From the NCBI RefSeq assembly GCF_003843835.1, contig NZ_RKQL01000005.1:62001-126000 (forward strand): a stretch of DNA of 64,000 bases, in the 5' to 3' direction. Positions 45,818-54,957 of this stretch are shown here, piece after piece. Source of the DNA: Tibeticola sediminis (lineage in GTDB: Bacteria; Pseudomonadota; Gammaproteobacteria; Burkholderiales; Burkholderiaceae_C). A model generated the notes under the pieces. That model ran no database searches, was not told the origin of the DNA, and saw only the letters and a program-made list of their open reading frames with translations. Within the stretch, counting starts at the first letter, position 1, and each line of letters begins with the position of its first letter. A program made the translations under genes and the position numbers.

Positions 45818-46762
45818 ATGACGGTTCAGTGGTATCCCGGGCACATGCACCGGACAAGCAAGGCGATTGCCGAGCGCATGGCCGAAATCGACGTCGTGAT
45901 CGAACTGCTCGACGCGCGCCTGCCCGGGTCGAGCGCCAATCCTCTGCTGGCGCGGTTGCGCGGAGATCGCCCCGTGCTGATGGTCCTCAACAAACAAGAT
46001 CTCGCCGACCCGGCCCGAACCGCGCTTTGGCTGGACTGGTATCGCGCGCGGACGGCAACCGGGGCGCTGGCGCTGGATGCCGCAGAGCGCGCCGCCGCCC
46101 GGCTGCTGATCGACGCATGCCGCGCGTTGGCGCCTGGTCGGCATGGGCTGGCCAAACCCCTGCGCGTGCTGATCTGCGGCATCCCCAACGTCGGGAAATC
46201 CACCCTGGTCAATGCGCTGTGCGGACGACGGATGGCCAAGACGGGTGATGAGGCCGGAATCACGCGCATGGAGCAGCGGATTCTGCTGGCCGATGACTTC
46301 TACCTTTTCGATACGCCTGGCATGTTGTGGCCCAAGATCGAGATCGAACGCAGCGGTTACTTTCTGGCGGCCAGCGGTGCGATCGGGCGCAACGCCTATG
46401 ACGATGTGGAGGTCGCGCTCGAATTGCTCGATGTTTTGCGCGCGGACTACCCAGAACGGCTCGCGCAGCGCTTCGGACTGGCCGCTCCCGTGGAGGTGTC
46501 GGCAACCCCAGCGGACCAGTTGCTCACCGAAATCGGCCGACGCCGCGGTGCTTTGCAGTCGGGTGGACGCGTCGATGAACAAAAGGCGGCCGAGCGGGTG
46601 CTGGCAGACTTTCGTTCGGGAGCCTTGGGCCGCGTCACGCTGGAAACCCCGGAGCGTTTCGTCCAGTGGCAAGCCGAGGCAGATCGCGCCAGGCAAGAGC
46701 GCGAGGCGCAGCGTGCCGAGCGCCGTCAGCAGCGTCACCCGCGTCAGGCGAGCAGCCGCTGA
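45818..46762 (+). CDS. rbgA: Ribosome biogenesis GTPase RbgA/YlqF
   Basis: A circularly permuted GTPase that acts late in 50S subunit assembly; 314 residues. The G motifs come in permuted order: G4 NKQD (near residue 59) ahead of G1 GIPNVGKST (near 122), G2 Thr in EAGITRMEQ and G3 DTPG (near 166). The N-terminal MTVQWYPGHMHRTSKAI is a family signature. The basic C-terminal tail (ERRQQRHPRQASSR) could bind rRNA. Its upstream region contains MITE-B. Confidence 0.93.
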   Translation: MTVQWYPGHMHRTSKAIAERMAEIDVVIELLDARLPGSSANPLLARLRGDRPVLMVLNKQDLADPARTALWLDWYRARTATGALALDAAERAAARLLIDACRALAPGRHGLAKPLRVLICGIPNVGKSTLVNALCGRRMAKTGDEAGITRMEQRILLADDFYLFDTPGMLWPKIEIERSGYFLAASGAIGRNAYDDVEVALELLDVLRADYPERLAQRFGLAAPVEVSATPADQLLTEIGRRRGALQSGGRVDEQKAAERVLADFRSGALGRVTLETPERFVQWQAEADRARQEREAQRAERRQQRHPRQASSR

Positions 46763-46877
46763 TCGGGCGGGCGAGTTGGGCGGGGGTCGGCCGACCTAGC
46801 TGCCAAAAAATTAGGCAGGATAAGGCCCGCCCTTTGAAATCAAAGACTTGGGTATTCACTACAGAACTTGCCCAAGC

Positions 46878-46886
46878 TTATCCACA
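46878..46886 (+). promoter_or_regulatory. Perfect single DnaA-box sequence
   Basis: TTATCCACA, the strong DnaA-box consensus, in the 169-bp spacer between rbgA and the SRPBCC gene. It is isolated, with no second box, AT-rich unwinding region or replication gene nearby, so it is at most a titration or regulatory site. Confidence 0.4.
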
Positions 46887-46931
46887 AGATTGTTCACGTC
46901 CAGACGGGACAACCGCCTCGTCGACCATCTT

Positions 46932-47405
46932 CTATTCGACCTCGCCCCCGAAGCGCTCGATGAGGTTGGCGACATATTGATCGACCAGGTCTTCGAATTC
47001 CTTGCGAACGACCGGTTCGACCACCACGCGCATCAGGGCGGGTAGGGCCACCGAGACGTCGGCCTCGATGTTCAGGGTGACCTGGGTGGATGTTTTCTTG
47101 TCCTTGATCTTCCAACTGCCCCGAACTTCGGCATTGCCGATGCCCTTGACCGGCGTCCATTTCACCGTTCGCTTGGCCTTGTCGCTGACATACTTGCAGG
47201 CATACACGGTTTGCAGGTGGACCTGCTTCGTCCCCACCTTTTCCATTTCCCACTGATAGACCCCCTCGCCCAGATCGACGAGACGATGCACTTTGGGAAA
47301 GTGGCTGACCGACAAGGGGACGTTGGAGAGCACGGAGAACACCTCGTCGGCCTGGGCGTGCACTTCGAATTCGTACTGCAGTTCAATGTGGACGGTGACG
47401 GTCAT
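46932..47405 (-). CDS. SRPBCC-fold protein
   Basis: A 157-residue START-like protein: VHIELQYEFEVHAQADEVFSVLSNVPLSVSHFPKVHRLVDLG at the N-terminus, a central beta-sheet with YQWEMEKVG and a long C-terminal helix (VRKEFEDLVDQYVANLIERF). Such folds bind hydrophobic ligands or act as cyclases or chaperones; the ligand here is unknown. ATG 47405 has AGGAG upstream. It is convergent with rbgA. Confidence 0.82.
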   Translation of the reverse strand: MTVTVHIELQYEFEVHAQADEVFSVLSNVPLSVSHFPKVHRLVDLGEGVYQWEMEKVGTKQVHLQTVYACKYVSDKAKRTVKWTPVKGIGNAEVRGSWKIKDKKTSTQVTLNIEADVSVALPALMRVVVEPVVRKEFEDLVDQYVANLIERFGGEVE

Positions 47406-47876
47406 TTCGAACTCCTGGGTGATGCCCCATAGATGCCTCGGCCCAAGCTGCATGTCGAAACCAGTGCCCAGTCCCGACGGCGCTCAAGATGGCTTCGCGG
47501 CTCAAAGGGGACCTCAGAGAGGGCGCATCTGCGCGGTTTGCGCATTGTGCCAAAGGCTGGTGTCGCAGCGCGTGGCAGTGCGATGGAAACAAGGGGCGGG
47601 CTCCCAAGCCAGGTTGTTGCCTCGCTGGTGGAGCCCGCCTTGTTCCCGGCGGATTCGCCTACGGGCGCGGCTCTGTTTGTCGATCTTTTTCGCCCGCAAC
47701 ATCCGCCGCTCGTCCCCCTTCGGGCCTCCCTGAAGGCTGATGGTGTGACGCTCAAACTCAAGGTTGCCCCATTCATCCAATTTGGTGTCGAGCACCCCTG
47801 GCAAGATTGACAGGCATGCGCATGCCGATCGGGTGGCGGCGGGCGGGGCGAAATTTTGTTGTACAATGCGGGCTTC
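47406..47876. other. 471-bp non-coding or relic region before tRNA-Arg
   Basis: Short frames exist on both strands (for example 47433-47810 plus and 47402-47866 minus), but none has a clear ribosome-binding site or recognised domain and they overlap each other. A 10-bp inverted repeat GGCGGGCTCC/GGAGCCCGCC lies near 47596-47636. A TACAAT hexamer at 47862-47867 is a likely -10 element for the tRNA. I call it unannotated: possibly a structured RNA or a relic. Confidence 0.45.
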
Positions 47877-47953
47877 GCGGCTGTAGCTCAGCTGGATAGA
47901 GTACCTGGCTACGAACCAGGGGGTCGTGGGTTCGATTCCTGCCAGCCGCACCA
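47877..47953 (+). tRNA. tRNA-Arg (anticodon ACG)
   Basis: A 77-nt cloverleaf with acceptor stem GCGGCTG/CAGCCGC, D-arm AGCTCAGCTGGATAGAGT, anticodon arm CCTGG-CTACGAA-CCAGG giving anticodon ACG (read as ICG, codons CGN), T-arm with GGTTCGATTCC, and encoded CCA. A -10-like TACAAT lies about 10 bases upstream and a terminator directly downstream. Confidence 0.97.
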
Positions 47954-47956
47954 AAC

Positions 47957-47994
47957 AAAAAGCCCTGAAGCTGATCGGTTTCAGGGCTTTTTCC
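47957..47994 (+). terminator. Terminator after tRNA-Arg
   Basis: AAAAAGCCCTGAA and TTCAGGGCTTTTT form a 13-bp stem with a 10-nt loop, ending in a T-run. It separates the tRNA from greB. Confidence 0.88.
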
Positions 47995-48013
47995 TTTGTG
48001 TTCGAGGTTTGCG

Positions 48014-48589
48014 ATGAGCAAGGCATTTACCCGAGAGCCAGATGCCGAGGCCGACGATTCGGAGCAACCCGAAGCGGCGGGCCTACCCGCAGGCACACGA
48101 AACTACATCACGCCCGAAGGATATGCGCGCTTGCGCGCCGAGCTGCTCGAACTGATCGACGTGGAGCGGCCTCGCGTCGTCGATGTCGTCCATTGGGCGG
48201 CCAGCAACGGTGACCGTTCGGAGAATGGCGACTACATCTACGGAAAGCGGCGCTTGCGCGAGATCGATCGCCGCATCCGTTTCCTGACCAAGCGCCTGGA
48301 GATCGCCGTCGTCACCGACCCGTCGGTTCACCATGGCCGCGACGAAGTGTTTTTTGGTGCGACGGTCAGGTACGAAGACGATTTGGGCGAGCAGCGTACG
48401 GTGACCATCGTCGGAATCGACGAAGCGGATCACACCCAGGGGCAGGTGAGTTGGATTTCGCCGGTCGCTCGAGCGCTTCTGAAGGCCCGCGTGGGCGACG
48501 TGGTCCGCTTGCAGACGCCCGCGGGCACGCGGATGCTCGAAATCCTCGAGGTGAGCTACCCGCAGGCGCGGTCGACCTCGTCGTCTTGA
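48014..48589 (+). CDS. greB: Transcription elongation factor GreB
   Basis: Stimulates transcript cleavage by backtracked RNA polymerase. The 191-residue protein has the N-terminal coiled coil (YITPEGYARLRAELLELIDVERPRVVDVVHWAASNGDRSENGDYIYGKRRLREIDRRI). The acidic tip is conserved (GDRSENGDY with Asp and Glu) and KRRLREIDRR marks GreB rather than GreA. The C-terminal FKBP-like domain ends around ILEVSY. An extra 25-residue acidic N-terminal extension precedes the coil. Confidence 0.93.
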   Translation: MSKAFTREPDAEADDSEQPEAAGLPAGTRNYITPEGYARLRAELLELIDVERPRVVDVVHWAASNGDRSENGDYIYGKRRLREIDRRIRFLTKRLEIAVVTDPSVHHGRDEVFFGATVRYEDDLGEQRTVTIVGIDEADHTQGQVSWISPVARALLKARVGDVVRLQTPAGTRMLEILEVSYPQARSTSSS

Positions 48590-48607
48590 CGGACCGGGCC
48601 GCTGCCC

Positions 48608-50872
48608 TTACGCACCCGCCATTGCCCGCCGGACGTGCAGCACGTGCGGGGTGCGGCGCAGGCTGCGCATGAGGCTGTCGAGATGGGCTTCGTCCCGGAC
48701 AGCCACGACGAAGCGCAGATCGGTCGTCTCCATGGCGCTTTCGTCTTCCATGTCGATGTGGGTGATGTCTCCTTCGGCTGCGGCGATGGCGCCGGCCACC
48801 TTGGCCAACACGCCTTTGCCGTTGCGCACCGTGACGACGATTTCTGCATCGAACGCCCGTGTGGGCTCATCGGACCATTCGACGGTGATGAAGCGCTCGG
48901 CGTCCTTTTGCAACAGCTTGCGGGCGGCTGGACATTCCGCGCGGTGGACCATGAGGCCTTCCCCTCGGCCCAGATAGCCGACGATCGCATCCCCGGGTAC
49001 CGGCCGGCAGCAGCGCGCAAAACGCACCGAGGCGTTTTCGCTGCCGTCCACCGTGACCGCTCCTTGCGACAGCGTTTCATGGGCGGTGAAGCGTTCGCGG
49101 CTCAACAGGATGGCATCGGGTTTTTCGCCGCTTTCGTCGAGCAGCGCCAACATCCGTTTGGCGACGATGCTGGCCACCCGTTTTCCGAGACCGATGTCGA
49201 CCATGAGCTCGCTGCGACTGCGGCTGCCGGTAAAGCGCAGCAGTTTTTCCCACAACTCCTGGTGCGCCTCATCGTCTGCGGGGACGTGGTCGACGCCCTC
49301 GGCGCGTAGGGCCTGGGCCAGAAGCTGCTCACCGAGGCGCTCCGACTCGGTCTGCGCCATCGTCTTGAGGTAGTGCCGGATTTTGGACCGGGCTCGGCCC
49401 GTGCGCACGAAGCTCAGCCACGCGGGGTTGGGCGTGGCGGTGGGGTTGGTGACGATTTCGACGACGTCGCCGTTTTTCAGTTCAGCCCGCAGCGGCGAAT
49501 CAAGGCCATTGATGCGCGCACCGACCGCATGGTCGCCCACGTTGCTGTGAATCGCGTAGGCAAAGTCGACGGCGGTGGCACCGCGGGGCAGGGCCAGGAT
49601 CTGGCTCTTGGGGGTGAAGACGTAGACCGCATCGGGGAAGAGGTCGACCTTGATGTGGTCCCAGAACTCGGCAGCGTCCCGGGTTTCGTCTTGAATGTCG
49701 AGCAGCGACTGCAGCCACTGCGTGCCGAGCCGGTTTCCGTTCAAGGCGCTGCTGTCGTTGTTCTTGTAAAGCCAGTGCGCGGCCACCCCCGACTCGGCCA
49801 CCACATGCATCGCCTGGGTGCGCAATTGGAACTCCACGTTGATGCCCGATGGCCCGACCACCGTCGTGTGCAAAGACTGGTAGCCGTTGAGCTTCGGGAT
49901 CGCAATGTAGTCTTTGAATTTCCCTGGGACTGGCTTGTAGAGCTGGTGCAAGGCGCCGAGGCCCGTATAGCAGTCGATGGTCGATGGCACGATCAAGCGA
50001 AAGCCATAAATGTCGGTGACCTGAGCGAAACTTAGATGCTTTTCCTCCATCTTCCGATAGATGGAATAAAGCGACTTTTCGCGACCGCTGATTCGCACGC
50101 TCAGTCCCAACTCGGAAAACGCCCGCTCCACTTCCGCTTGCACCTTGGCAATCAGGTCGCGCCGCCGGCTGCGGGCCCGCTGCACGGCCTTGGCCAGCAC
50201 GGCATACCGCCATGGATGCAGATGGCGGAAAGCCAAGTCCTGCAACTCACGGTAGGTTTCGTTGAGGCCCAGTCGATGCGCGATCGGCGCATAGATTTCG
50301 AGCGTTTCGGAAGAAATGCGCGCCCACTTGGATCGCGGCATGTCGCCCAGCGTGCGCATGTTGTGCGTGCGGTCGGCGAGCTTGATGAGGATGACCCGCA
50401 CATCCCGCGCCATGGCCAACAGCATCTTGCGGAAGGACTCGGCCTGACCCTCTTCGCGGGTGGTGAACTGCAACTTGTCGAGCTTGGTCAGTCCGTCGAC
50501 GAGATCGGCCACCGAGGAGCCGAAGCGCTCGACCAAGTCTGCTTTGGTGACGGCGCAATCCTCCATGGCGTCATGCAGCAGCGCTGCCATGAGGGCGGGG
50601 GCGTCGAGTTTCCACAGCGCGCACTGGGCGGCGACGGCGATGGGATGCGTGATGTAGGGCTCACCACTGTGGCGCCATTGGCCGAGATGGGCTTCGTCGG
50701 CAAATCGGTAGGCCTGGCGCACCCGCTCGATGTCCGCAGGATCGAGATAGTCCAGGCGCTCGAGCAGGGCTGCAAAGCTCGCCGCCGCTGCGTTGGCGGC
50801 CGCCGGGGCCTTGCCAGGCCCCCTCGATTCGGTCGAGGGCGGCGTGGAAGAGGGGGGGACGACGGCGCTCAT
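48608..50872 (-). CDS. spoT: Bifunctional (p)ppGpp synthetase/hydrolase SpoT/RelA
   Basis: Controls the stringent response by making and degrading (p)ppGpp. The 754 residues contain an intact HD hydrolase domain (HSGEPYITHPIAVA, HDAMED near residue 99, DRTHNMRTL), the synthetase domain (SIYRKMEEKHLSFAQVTDIYGFRLIV, YKPVPGKFKDYIAIPKLNGYQSLHT), a TGS domain (VYVFTPKSQILALPRGATAVDFAYAIHS), a zinc-finger/helical region with RCCRPVPGD and a C-terminal ACT domain. Intact HD residues argue for SpoT-type activity. rpoZ lies upstream on the same strand, with a terminator and a short MITE-A between. Confidence 0.95.
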   Translation of the reverse strand: MSAVVPPSSTPPSTESRGPGKAPAAANAAAASFAALLERLDYLDPADIERVRQAYRFADEAHLGQWRHSGEPYITHPIAVAAQCALWKLDAPALMAALLHDAMEDCAVTKADLVERFGSSVADLVDGLTKLDKLQFTTREEGQAESFRKMLLAMARDVRVILIKLADRTHNMRTLGDMPRSKWARISSETLEIYAPIAHRLGLNETYRELQDLAFRHLHPWRYAVLAKAVQRARSRRRDLIAKVQAEVERAFSELGLSVRISGREKSLYSIYRKMEEKHLSFAQVTDIYGFRLIVPSTIDCYTGLGALHQLYKPVPGKFKDYIAIPKLNGYQSLHTTVVGPSGINVEFQLRTQAMHVVAESGVAAHWLYKNNDSSALNGNRLGTQWLQSLLDIQDETRDAAEFWDHIKVDLFPDAVYVFTPKSQILALPRGATAVDFAYAIHSNVGDHAVGARINGLDSPLRAELKNGDVVEIVTNPTATPNPAWLSFVRTGRARSKIRHYLKTMAQTESERLGEQLLAQALRAEGVDHVPADDEAHQELWEKLLRFTGSRSRSELMVDIGLGKRVASIVAKRMLALLDESGEKPDAILLSRERFTAHETLSQGAVTVDGSENASVRFARCCRPVPGDAIVGYLGRGEGLMVHRAECPAARKLLQKDAERFITVEWSDEPTRAFDAEIVVTVRNGKGVLAKVAGAIAAAEGDITHIDMEDESAMETTDLRFVVAVRDEAHLDSLMRSLRRTPHVLHVRRAMAGA

Positions 50873-50905
50873 AAGGATGAGACTTTACTGCCAGAACGGC
50901 GAGCT

Positions 50906-50932
50906 ATGAAAAAAGCACCCCTTGGGGTGCTT
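50906..50932 (-). terminator. Terminator between rpoZ and spoT
   Basis: Read on the minus strand, AAGCACCCC-AA-GGGGTGCTT (9-bp stem, tight loop) runs into TTTTTTCA. It would end or attenuate gmk-rpoZ transcripts just before spoT. The short MITE-A copy is immediately upstream of it. Confidence 0.75.
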
Positions 50933-50934
50933 CG

Positions 50935-51013
50935 GGCAACGCTGAACAAATCCCCCGCGCGCCGCGCATCGCAGCTGCGGGCGTGCCGTCACGGGAACTG
51001 GTTCAGCGTTGCC
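50935..51013 (-). repeat. Short MITE-A (79 bp, internally deleted)
   Basis: Both terminal repeats are present (GGCAACGCTGAACAAAT on the left; right end reads inward GGCAACGCTGAACCAGT), but the hairpin core is deleted. Flanks are TTCG (50931-50934) and TTAG (51014-51017), differing at one base. It lies between the rpoZ stop and the terminator. Confidence 0.82.
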
Positions 51014-51079
51014 TTAGGCTGACGCTTCGGGGTTCTCGCCTGGCAGCATGGGGCGGCGAAGCGGCGGACGTTCGAGCGC

Positions 51080-51283
51080 TCAGATGGGTACTTTCTTGAG
51101 CATTTCGAGGCCAACTTTGCCGGCCGCGATCTCACGCAGGGCCGTTACGCCTGGCTTGTTGCGGCTTTCAACCTTGGGCGTATGGCCCTGGGCCAGCATG
51201 CGGGCGCGGTACGTTGCTGCGAGCACGAGCTGGAACCGGTTCGGGATTTTTTGAAGGCAATCTTCAACGGTGATGCGGGCCAT
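51080..51283 (-). CDS. rpoZ: DNA-directed RNA polymerase omega subunit
   Basis: Small RNA polymerase subunit that helps assemble beta-prime and contributes to the ppGpp-binding site. 67 residues with the invariant [10 protein letters not shown] and the segment [16 protein letters not shown], followed by [11 protein letters not shown]. It sits 15 bases after gmk and upstream of spoT, the usual gmk-rpoZ-spoT order. Confidence 0.96.
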   Translation of the reverse strand: MARITVEDCLQKIPNRFQLVLAATYRARMLAQGHTPKVESRNKPGVTALREIAAGKVGLEMLKKVPI

Positions 51284-51298
51284 GGTGGTCTCGGTGAA

Positions 51299-51970
51299 TC
51301 AGGAAATGTTCAGAGCGGAGAAGATCTCCGGGCGCAAGCGTCGCTGGGCGACGTAGCGCAGGCGCTGCGCGTGAACGATGGCTTTGAGGTCGAACAAAGC
51401 GCGTTCAAATACTTCGTTGATTATAACGTAGTCAAATTCATGGGCATGGGCCATTTCTTCGGCGGCATTGCGCAGGCGCAGAGCGATTACTTCGGGTCGA
51501 TCTTCGCCGCGGCGCAGCAGTCGCGCACGCAGCTCTTCCCAGCTTGGGGGCAGGATGAAAATGAGCACCGCGTTGGCGAACGCGCGGCGGATCTGCAAAG
51601 CCCCTTGCCAATCGATTTCCAAAATCACATCGGCGCCGCTGGCAATACGCTCTTCGATGGCACGGCGGGAGGTCCCGTAGCGATGGCCATGCACGTTTGC
51701 CCATTCGACGAACGCGCCTGCGGCAATCATGGCGTCGAATTCGGCGTCCGAAACGAAGAAATACTCGCGGCCATGGCGTTCCTGCCCCCGGGGTGCGCGG
51801 GTGGTGTGGGAGACCGACAACTGGACCTGAGCATCGAGTTCGAGCAGGGCCTTGACCAGACTGGACTTACCGGCGCCGCTCGGTGCGGCGACGACGAAGA
51901 GGTTGCCGGGGTAGTCGCTCGTCGCGGCTGAGGCGTCCAGCGCAGTCGAGGGGGCGCAGTCCATGTTCAT
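51299..51970 (-). CDS. gmk: Guanylate kinase
   Basis: Phosphorylates GMP to GDP with ATP. 223 residues, slightly long because of a 20-residue N-terminal extension. P-loop [13 protein letters not shown]-binding [20 protein letters not shown] and [14 protein letters not shown], and the [15 protein letters not shown] strand are all conserved, as is the lid [16 protein letters not shown]. The start overlaps the yicC stop (ATGA). Confidence 0.95.
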   Translation of the reverse strand: MNMDCAPSTALDASAATSDYPGNLFVVAAPSGAGKSSLVKALLELDAQVQLSVSHTTRAPRGQERHGREYFFVSDAEFDAMIAAGAFVEWANVHGHRYGTSRRAIEERIASGADVILEIDWQGALQIRRAFANAVLIFILPPSWEELRARLLRRGEDRPEVIALRLRNAAEEMAHAHEFDYVIINEVFERALFDLKAIVHAQRLRYVAQRRLRPEIFSALNIS

Positions 51971-52884
51971 TCGATGTTTTGTACCTGTTCGCGCATTTGT
52001 TCGATCAGCACTTTCATGTCGACCGCGATACGCGTGAGTTCCAAGGTGGAAGCCTTGGAGCCGAGTGTATTGGCTTCCCGGTGTAGTTCCTGGATCAAGA
52101 ACTCGAGGCGTTTGCCCACCTCTCCGCCCTGATCGAGCAGTCGCTCGATTTCCTCGATGTGCGACAGGAGGCGGCCCAGTTCCTCGGCCACGTCGATGCG
52201 AAGCGCAAACGCCGTGGCTTCGCTGAGCGCGCGTTCCTGGACCGCGGCGCTCGAAGGGTCGCCGCCGGCCAGGCCGCAGGCTTCATTCCAGCGGTCGATG
52301 AAGCGTTGCCGCTGTTGCTCGACCAGTTTGGGGATCAGGGGCTGGGCCTGCTGGGCGAGTGCGCGGATCGCGGCACAGCGCTCGCGCATCAGGCTGGCGA
52401 GGCGCTCGCCCTCTCGGGACCGCGCTTCGAGGAAGGCCGCGAGGGCGCGTTCGGCGAGCGGCAGCACGTCGGCCTGCCATTCGTCGCTGCCAGCCGGCGT
52501 GTTTGCCGCCAGCCGCAGCACGTCGGCAACGCTCAGCGGCTTGGCTTTGGGTAGCCAGGACAGCACTTTGTCCTGTGCCGCCCCCAGGCGCTGGAGCAGC
52601 CGGGGCGCGGGGTCGAACAGGGCTTCTTCGGCGGAGCGGTCCAGCCCCGCCCTCAGTTCGACCTTGCCGCGGCGGATGGATCGGGTCAGCAGCTCGCGCA
52701 AGGCAGGCTCGAACGCCCGGAGTTCATCGGACAGGCGGAAGCTCAGGTCGAGAAAGCGGCTGTTGACGGAGCGAATCTCCAGGCTCAGCCGGGGGCGCGC
52801 GGAGACAGAGGGGCCCTCGGCCGAGGGCGGATCTTCCCCGTTGTGCAGGACGCTCGCGTAGCCGGTCATGCTGTAAACTGACAT
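51967..52884 (-). CDS. yicC: YicC-family endoribonuclease
   Basis: A 305-residue protein of the YicC family, RNases associated with the stress response. The N-terminal MTGYASV, the middle [22 protein letters not shown] and the C-terminal [20 protein letters not shown]...[22 protein letters not shown] with its catalytic-type Glu/His residues are characteristic. ATG 52884 has AGGAAAA upstream. It heads the yicC-gmk-rpoZ operon and is divergent from the kinase gene. Confidence 0.92.
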   Translation of the reverse strand: MSVYSMTGYASVLHNGEDPPSAEGPSVSARPRLSLEIRSVNSRFLDLSFRLSDELRAFEPALRELLTRSIRRGKVELRAGLDRSAEEALFDPAPRLLQRLGAAQDKVLSWLPKAKPLSVADVLRLAANTPAGSDEWQADVLPLAERALAAFLEARSREGERLASLMRERCAAIRALAQQAQPLIPKLVEQQRQRFIDRWNEACGLAGGDPSSAAVQERALSEATAFALRIDVAEELGRLLSHIEEIERLLDQGGEVGKRLEFLIQELHREANTLGSKASTLELTRIAVDMKVLIEQMREQVQNIE

Positions 52885-52983
52885 TCGATTTTCCTGCTGT
52901 TGGCGTTGGGCTTGGCATGGGACGGGATCCCTCGCCAAGATGGGGTACTCATCGCATTGCACGAGGTCGAGCCGCCGCGAATT

Positions 52984-53991
52984 ATGTCAAAGGTCAAACC
53001 TGCGCCCCTTCCTCCCGATACCGTCATTGGTGGCTACCGCATCGTTCGCCGCGTCTCCTCGGGCGGCTTTGGCGTGGTGTACCTCGCCGTGGACGCCGAG
53101 GGCCAGCATGTCGCCATCAAGGAGTACCTGCCGTCCTCGCTGGCCACGCGCGCGCCGGGCGAGTTGCTGCCGCAGGTCGCGCCCGATAAGCTTTCGCTCT
53201 ATCGCCTGGGCCTCAAGAGCTTCTTCGAAGAGGGGCGGTCGCTGGCACAGATTTCGCACCCTTCGGTCGTGAGCGTGCTCAATTTCTTCCGGGAGAACGA
53301 GACCGTCTACATGGTGATGAACTACCTGGAGGGTGCGACCCTACAGGACTACATCGTCACGGCGCGCGACCTCAAGAAACAGAAGGTGTTTCGGGAGTCG
53401 ACCATCCGGTCCTTGTTCGACGAAATCCTGCGCGGGCTGCGCATCGTGCACCAGCACAAGATGCTGCACCTGGACATCAAGCCCGCGAACATCTTCATTA
53501 CCGACGACAACCGCGCGGTGCTGATCGACTTTGGCGCGGCGCGCGAAGTGCTGTCGAAGGAAGGCAATTTCATCCGGCCGATGTACACGCCGGGCTTTGC
53601 CGCGCCCGAGATGTACCGGCGCGATTCGAGCATGGGGCCGTGGACGGACATTTACGCCATAGGCGCGTGCATCTACGCGTGCATGCAGGGCTATCCGCCC
53701 AATGACGCGCCGCAGCGGCAGGAGAAAGACCGGCTGCCGCTGTCGCTCGCCCGGCTGCGCGGGGTGTATTCCGACAACCTGATCGAAGTGGTCGACTGGT
53801 GCATGTCGCTCGACCCCTTGTCGCGGCCTCAGTCCGTGTTTGCGTTGCAAAAGGAACTTGCCCGCGAGAGCGAGCGACGCTACACCAGGCTCACGCTGGG
53901 TGAGAAGGTGCGGCTGCAGGTCGACAACCTGATGACCGACACCAAGAAGGGTCTGCGGGCGGCGACGGAATTCGGCAAGAAGATCAAATGA
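52984..53991 (+). CDS. Serine/threonine protein kinase
   Basis: A 335-residue Hanks-type kinase without a membrane segment. The Gly-rich loop is SSGGFGVVY (25-33), the ATP Lys is in AIKEY (46), the catalytic loop HLDIKPANI has Asp164 but Leu in place of Arg (a non-RD kinase), DFG is at 182-184 and the APE motif is AAPEM (near 207-211). A short basic tail follows the kinase fold. It is coupled to the PP2C phosphatase gene (ATGA overlap), so the pair forms a reversible phosphorylation module whose targets are unknown. Confidence 0.91.
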   Translation: MSKVKPAPLPPDTVIGGYRIVRRVSSGGFGVVYLAVDAEGQHVAIKEYLPSSLATRAPGELLPQVAPDKLSLYRLGLKSFFEEGRSLAQISHPSVVSVLNFFRENETVYMVMNYLEGATLQDYIVTARDLKKQKVFRESTIRSLFDEILRGLRIVHQHKMLHLDIKPANIFITDDNRAVLIDFGAAREVLSKEGNFIRPMYTPGFAAPEMYRRDSSMGPWTDIYAIGACIYACMQGYPPNDAPQRQEKDRLPLSLARLRGVYSDNLIEVVDWCMSLDPLSRPQSVFALQKELARESERRYTRLTLGEKVRLQVDNLMTDTKKGLRAATEFGKKIK

Positions 53992-54896
53992 TGTTCTCCG
54001 TCTTCCAGGTCAGCCGCAAGGGCGGGCGCGAGCGCAACGAAGACCGCATGGGCTATTGCTACACGCGCGACGCAGCCCTTTTTGCCCTGGCCGACGGTAT
54101 GGGTGGCCACCCCGAGGGCGAGGTGGCGGCCCAACTGGCCTTGCAAACCGTCTCGTCCTTGTTCCAGCGCCAGGCGCGGCCCACGGTCGACGATCCGCAC
54201 GCCTTCCTCACGCACGCACTGATGGCCGCGCATCATCAGATCGTGCGTTATGCGGGCGACAAAGGCATGCTCGACACCCCGCGCACGACCCTGGTTGCGG
54301 CTTTGCTGCAAGACGGCCATGCGTTTTGGATCCACTGCGGCGATTCGCGGCTTTATGTCGTGCGCGACGGCCAGTTGCTGACCCGCACGCGCGACCATTC
54401 CTTCGCCGAGCACCCGGCAGCGTCCGAGTCGCTCGGTGGGCCGCCGACCGCCAACCGCAACATCCTGTTCACCTGCCTGGGCTCGCCCGTGCGCCCCATC
54501 TTCGACCACGGCGGGCCCTTACGCCTGCTGCAGGGCGACCGTCTGCTGTTGTGTTCCGATGGGCTGTGGGGAACCTTGCCCGAAGAGGCCATCGTGGCCG
54601 GCGTTGCGCAGGCTCCGGTCGCAGAGGCCGTTCCCGATCTCGTCGAGCGCGCTCTGCGTGCCGGAGGTGCCCGTTGCGACAATGTCACGGCGATTGCGTT
54701 CGAGTGGGAGACGCCCGGCGCGGCCGAGTCGGCGTTTGGGGTGTCGACCGACAGCATTTCCGATGGCGTCTTCGCATCGACCATCCAGGCCGGCCCCGCC
54801 GACGCCTCGGCCGATGAACTCGATGACGCCGCCATCGAGCGCTCGATCGCCGAGATCAACGAAGCGATCCGCCGATCCGCGGCCCGCAGAGGTTGA
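53988..54896 (+). CDS. PP2C-family serine/threonine phosphatase
   Basis: A 302-residue Mg/Mn-dependent phosphatase. Motifs in order: [64 protein letters not shown] and [11 protein letters not shown], supplying the metal-binding aspartates. The last 60 residues are acidic and Ala/Ser-rich, probably a disordered tail. It would reverse the action of the adjoining kinase. Confidence 0.91.
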   Translation: MMFSVFQVSRKGGRERNEDRMGYCYTRDAALFALADGMGGHPEGEVAAQLALQTVSSLFQRQARPTVDDPHAFLTHALMAAHHQIVRYAGDKGMLDTPRTTLVAALLQDGHAFWIHCGDSRLYVVRDGQLLTRTRDHSFAEHPAASESLGGPPTANRNILFTCLGSPVRPIFDHGGPLRLLQGDRLLLCSDGLWGTLPEEAIVAGVAQAPVAEAVPDLVERALRAGGARCDNVTAIAFEWETPGAAESAFGVSTDSISDGVFASTIQAGPADASADELDDAAIERSIAEINEAIRRSAARRG

Positions 54897-54957
54897 CGCT
54901 TCGGAGCGGGCCGACCCCGCGCGGGCTCGTCCCGATTCACCGACAGGAAGCTCTTTG

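Noticed and set aside
46878-46886. Replication origin
   Set aside because: Only one DnaA box, no AT-rich unwinding region and no dnaA, dnaN or parAB genes nearby.
47433-47810. Plus-strand 125-codon frame as a gene
   Set aside because: No ribosome-binding site, no recognised domain, overlapping frames on the other strand; left as unannotated sequence.
47514-48096. Minus-strand frames containing AGIEPTTPWFVARYSIQLSYSR
   Set aside because: This peptide is the antisense translation of the tRNA-Arg gene, a common false protein.
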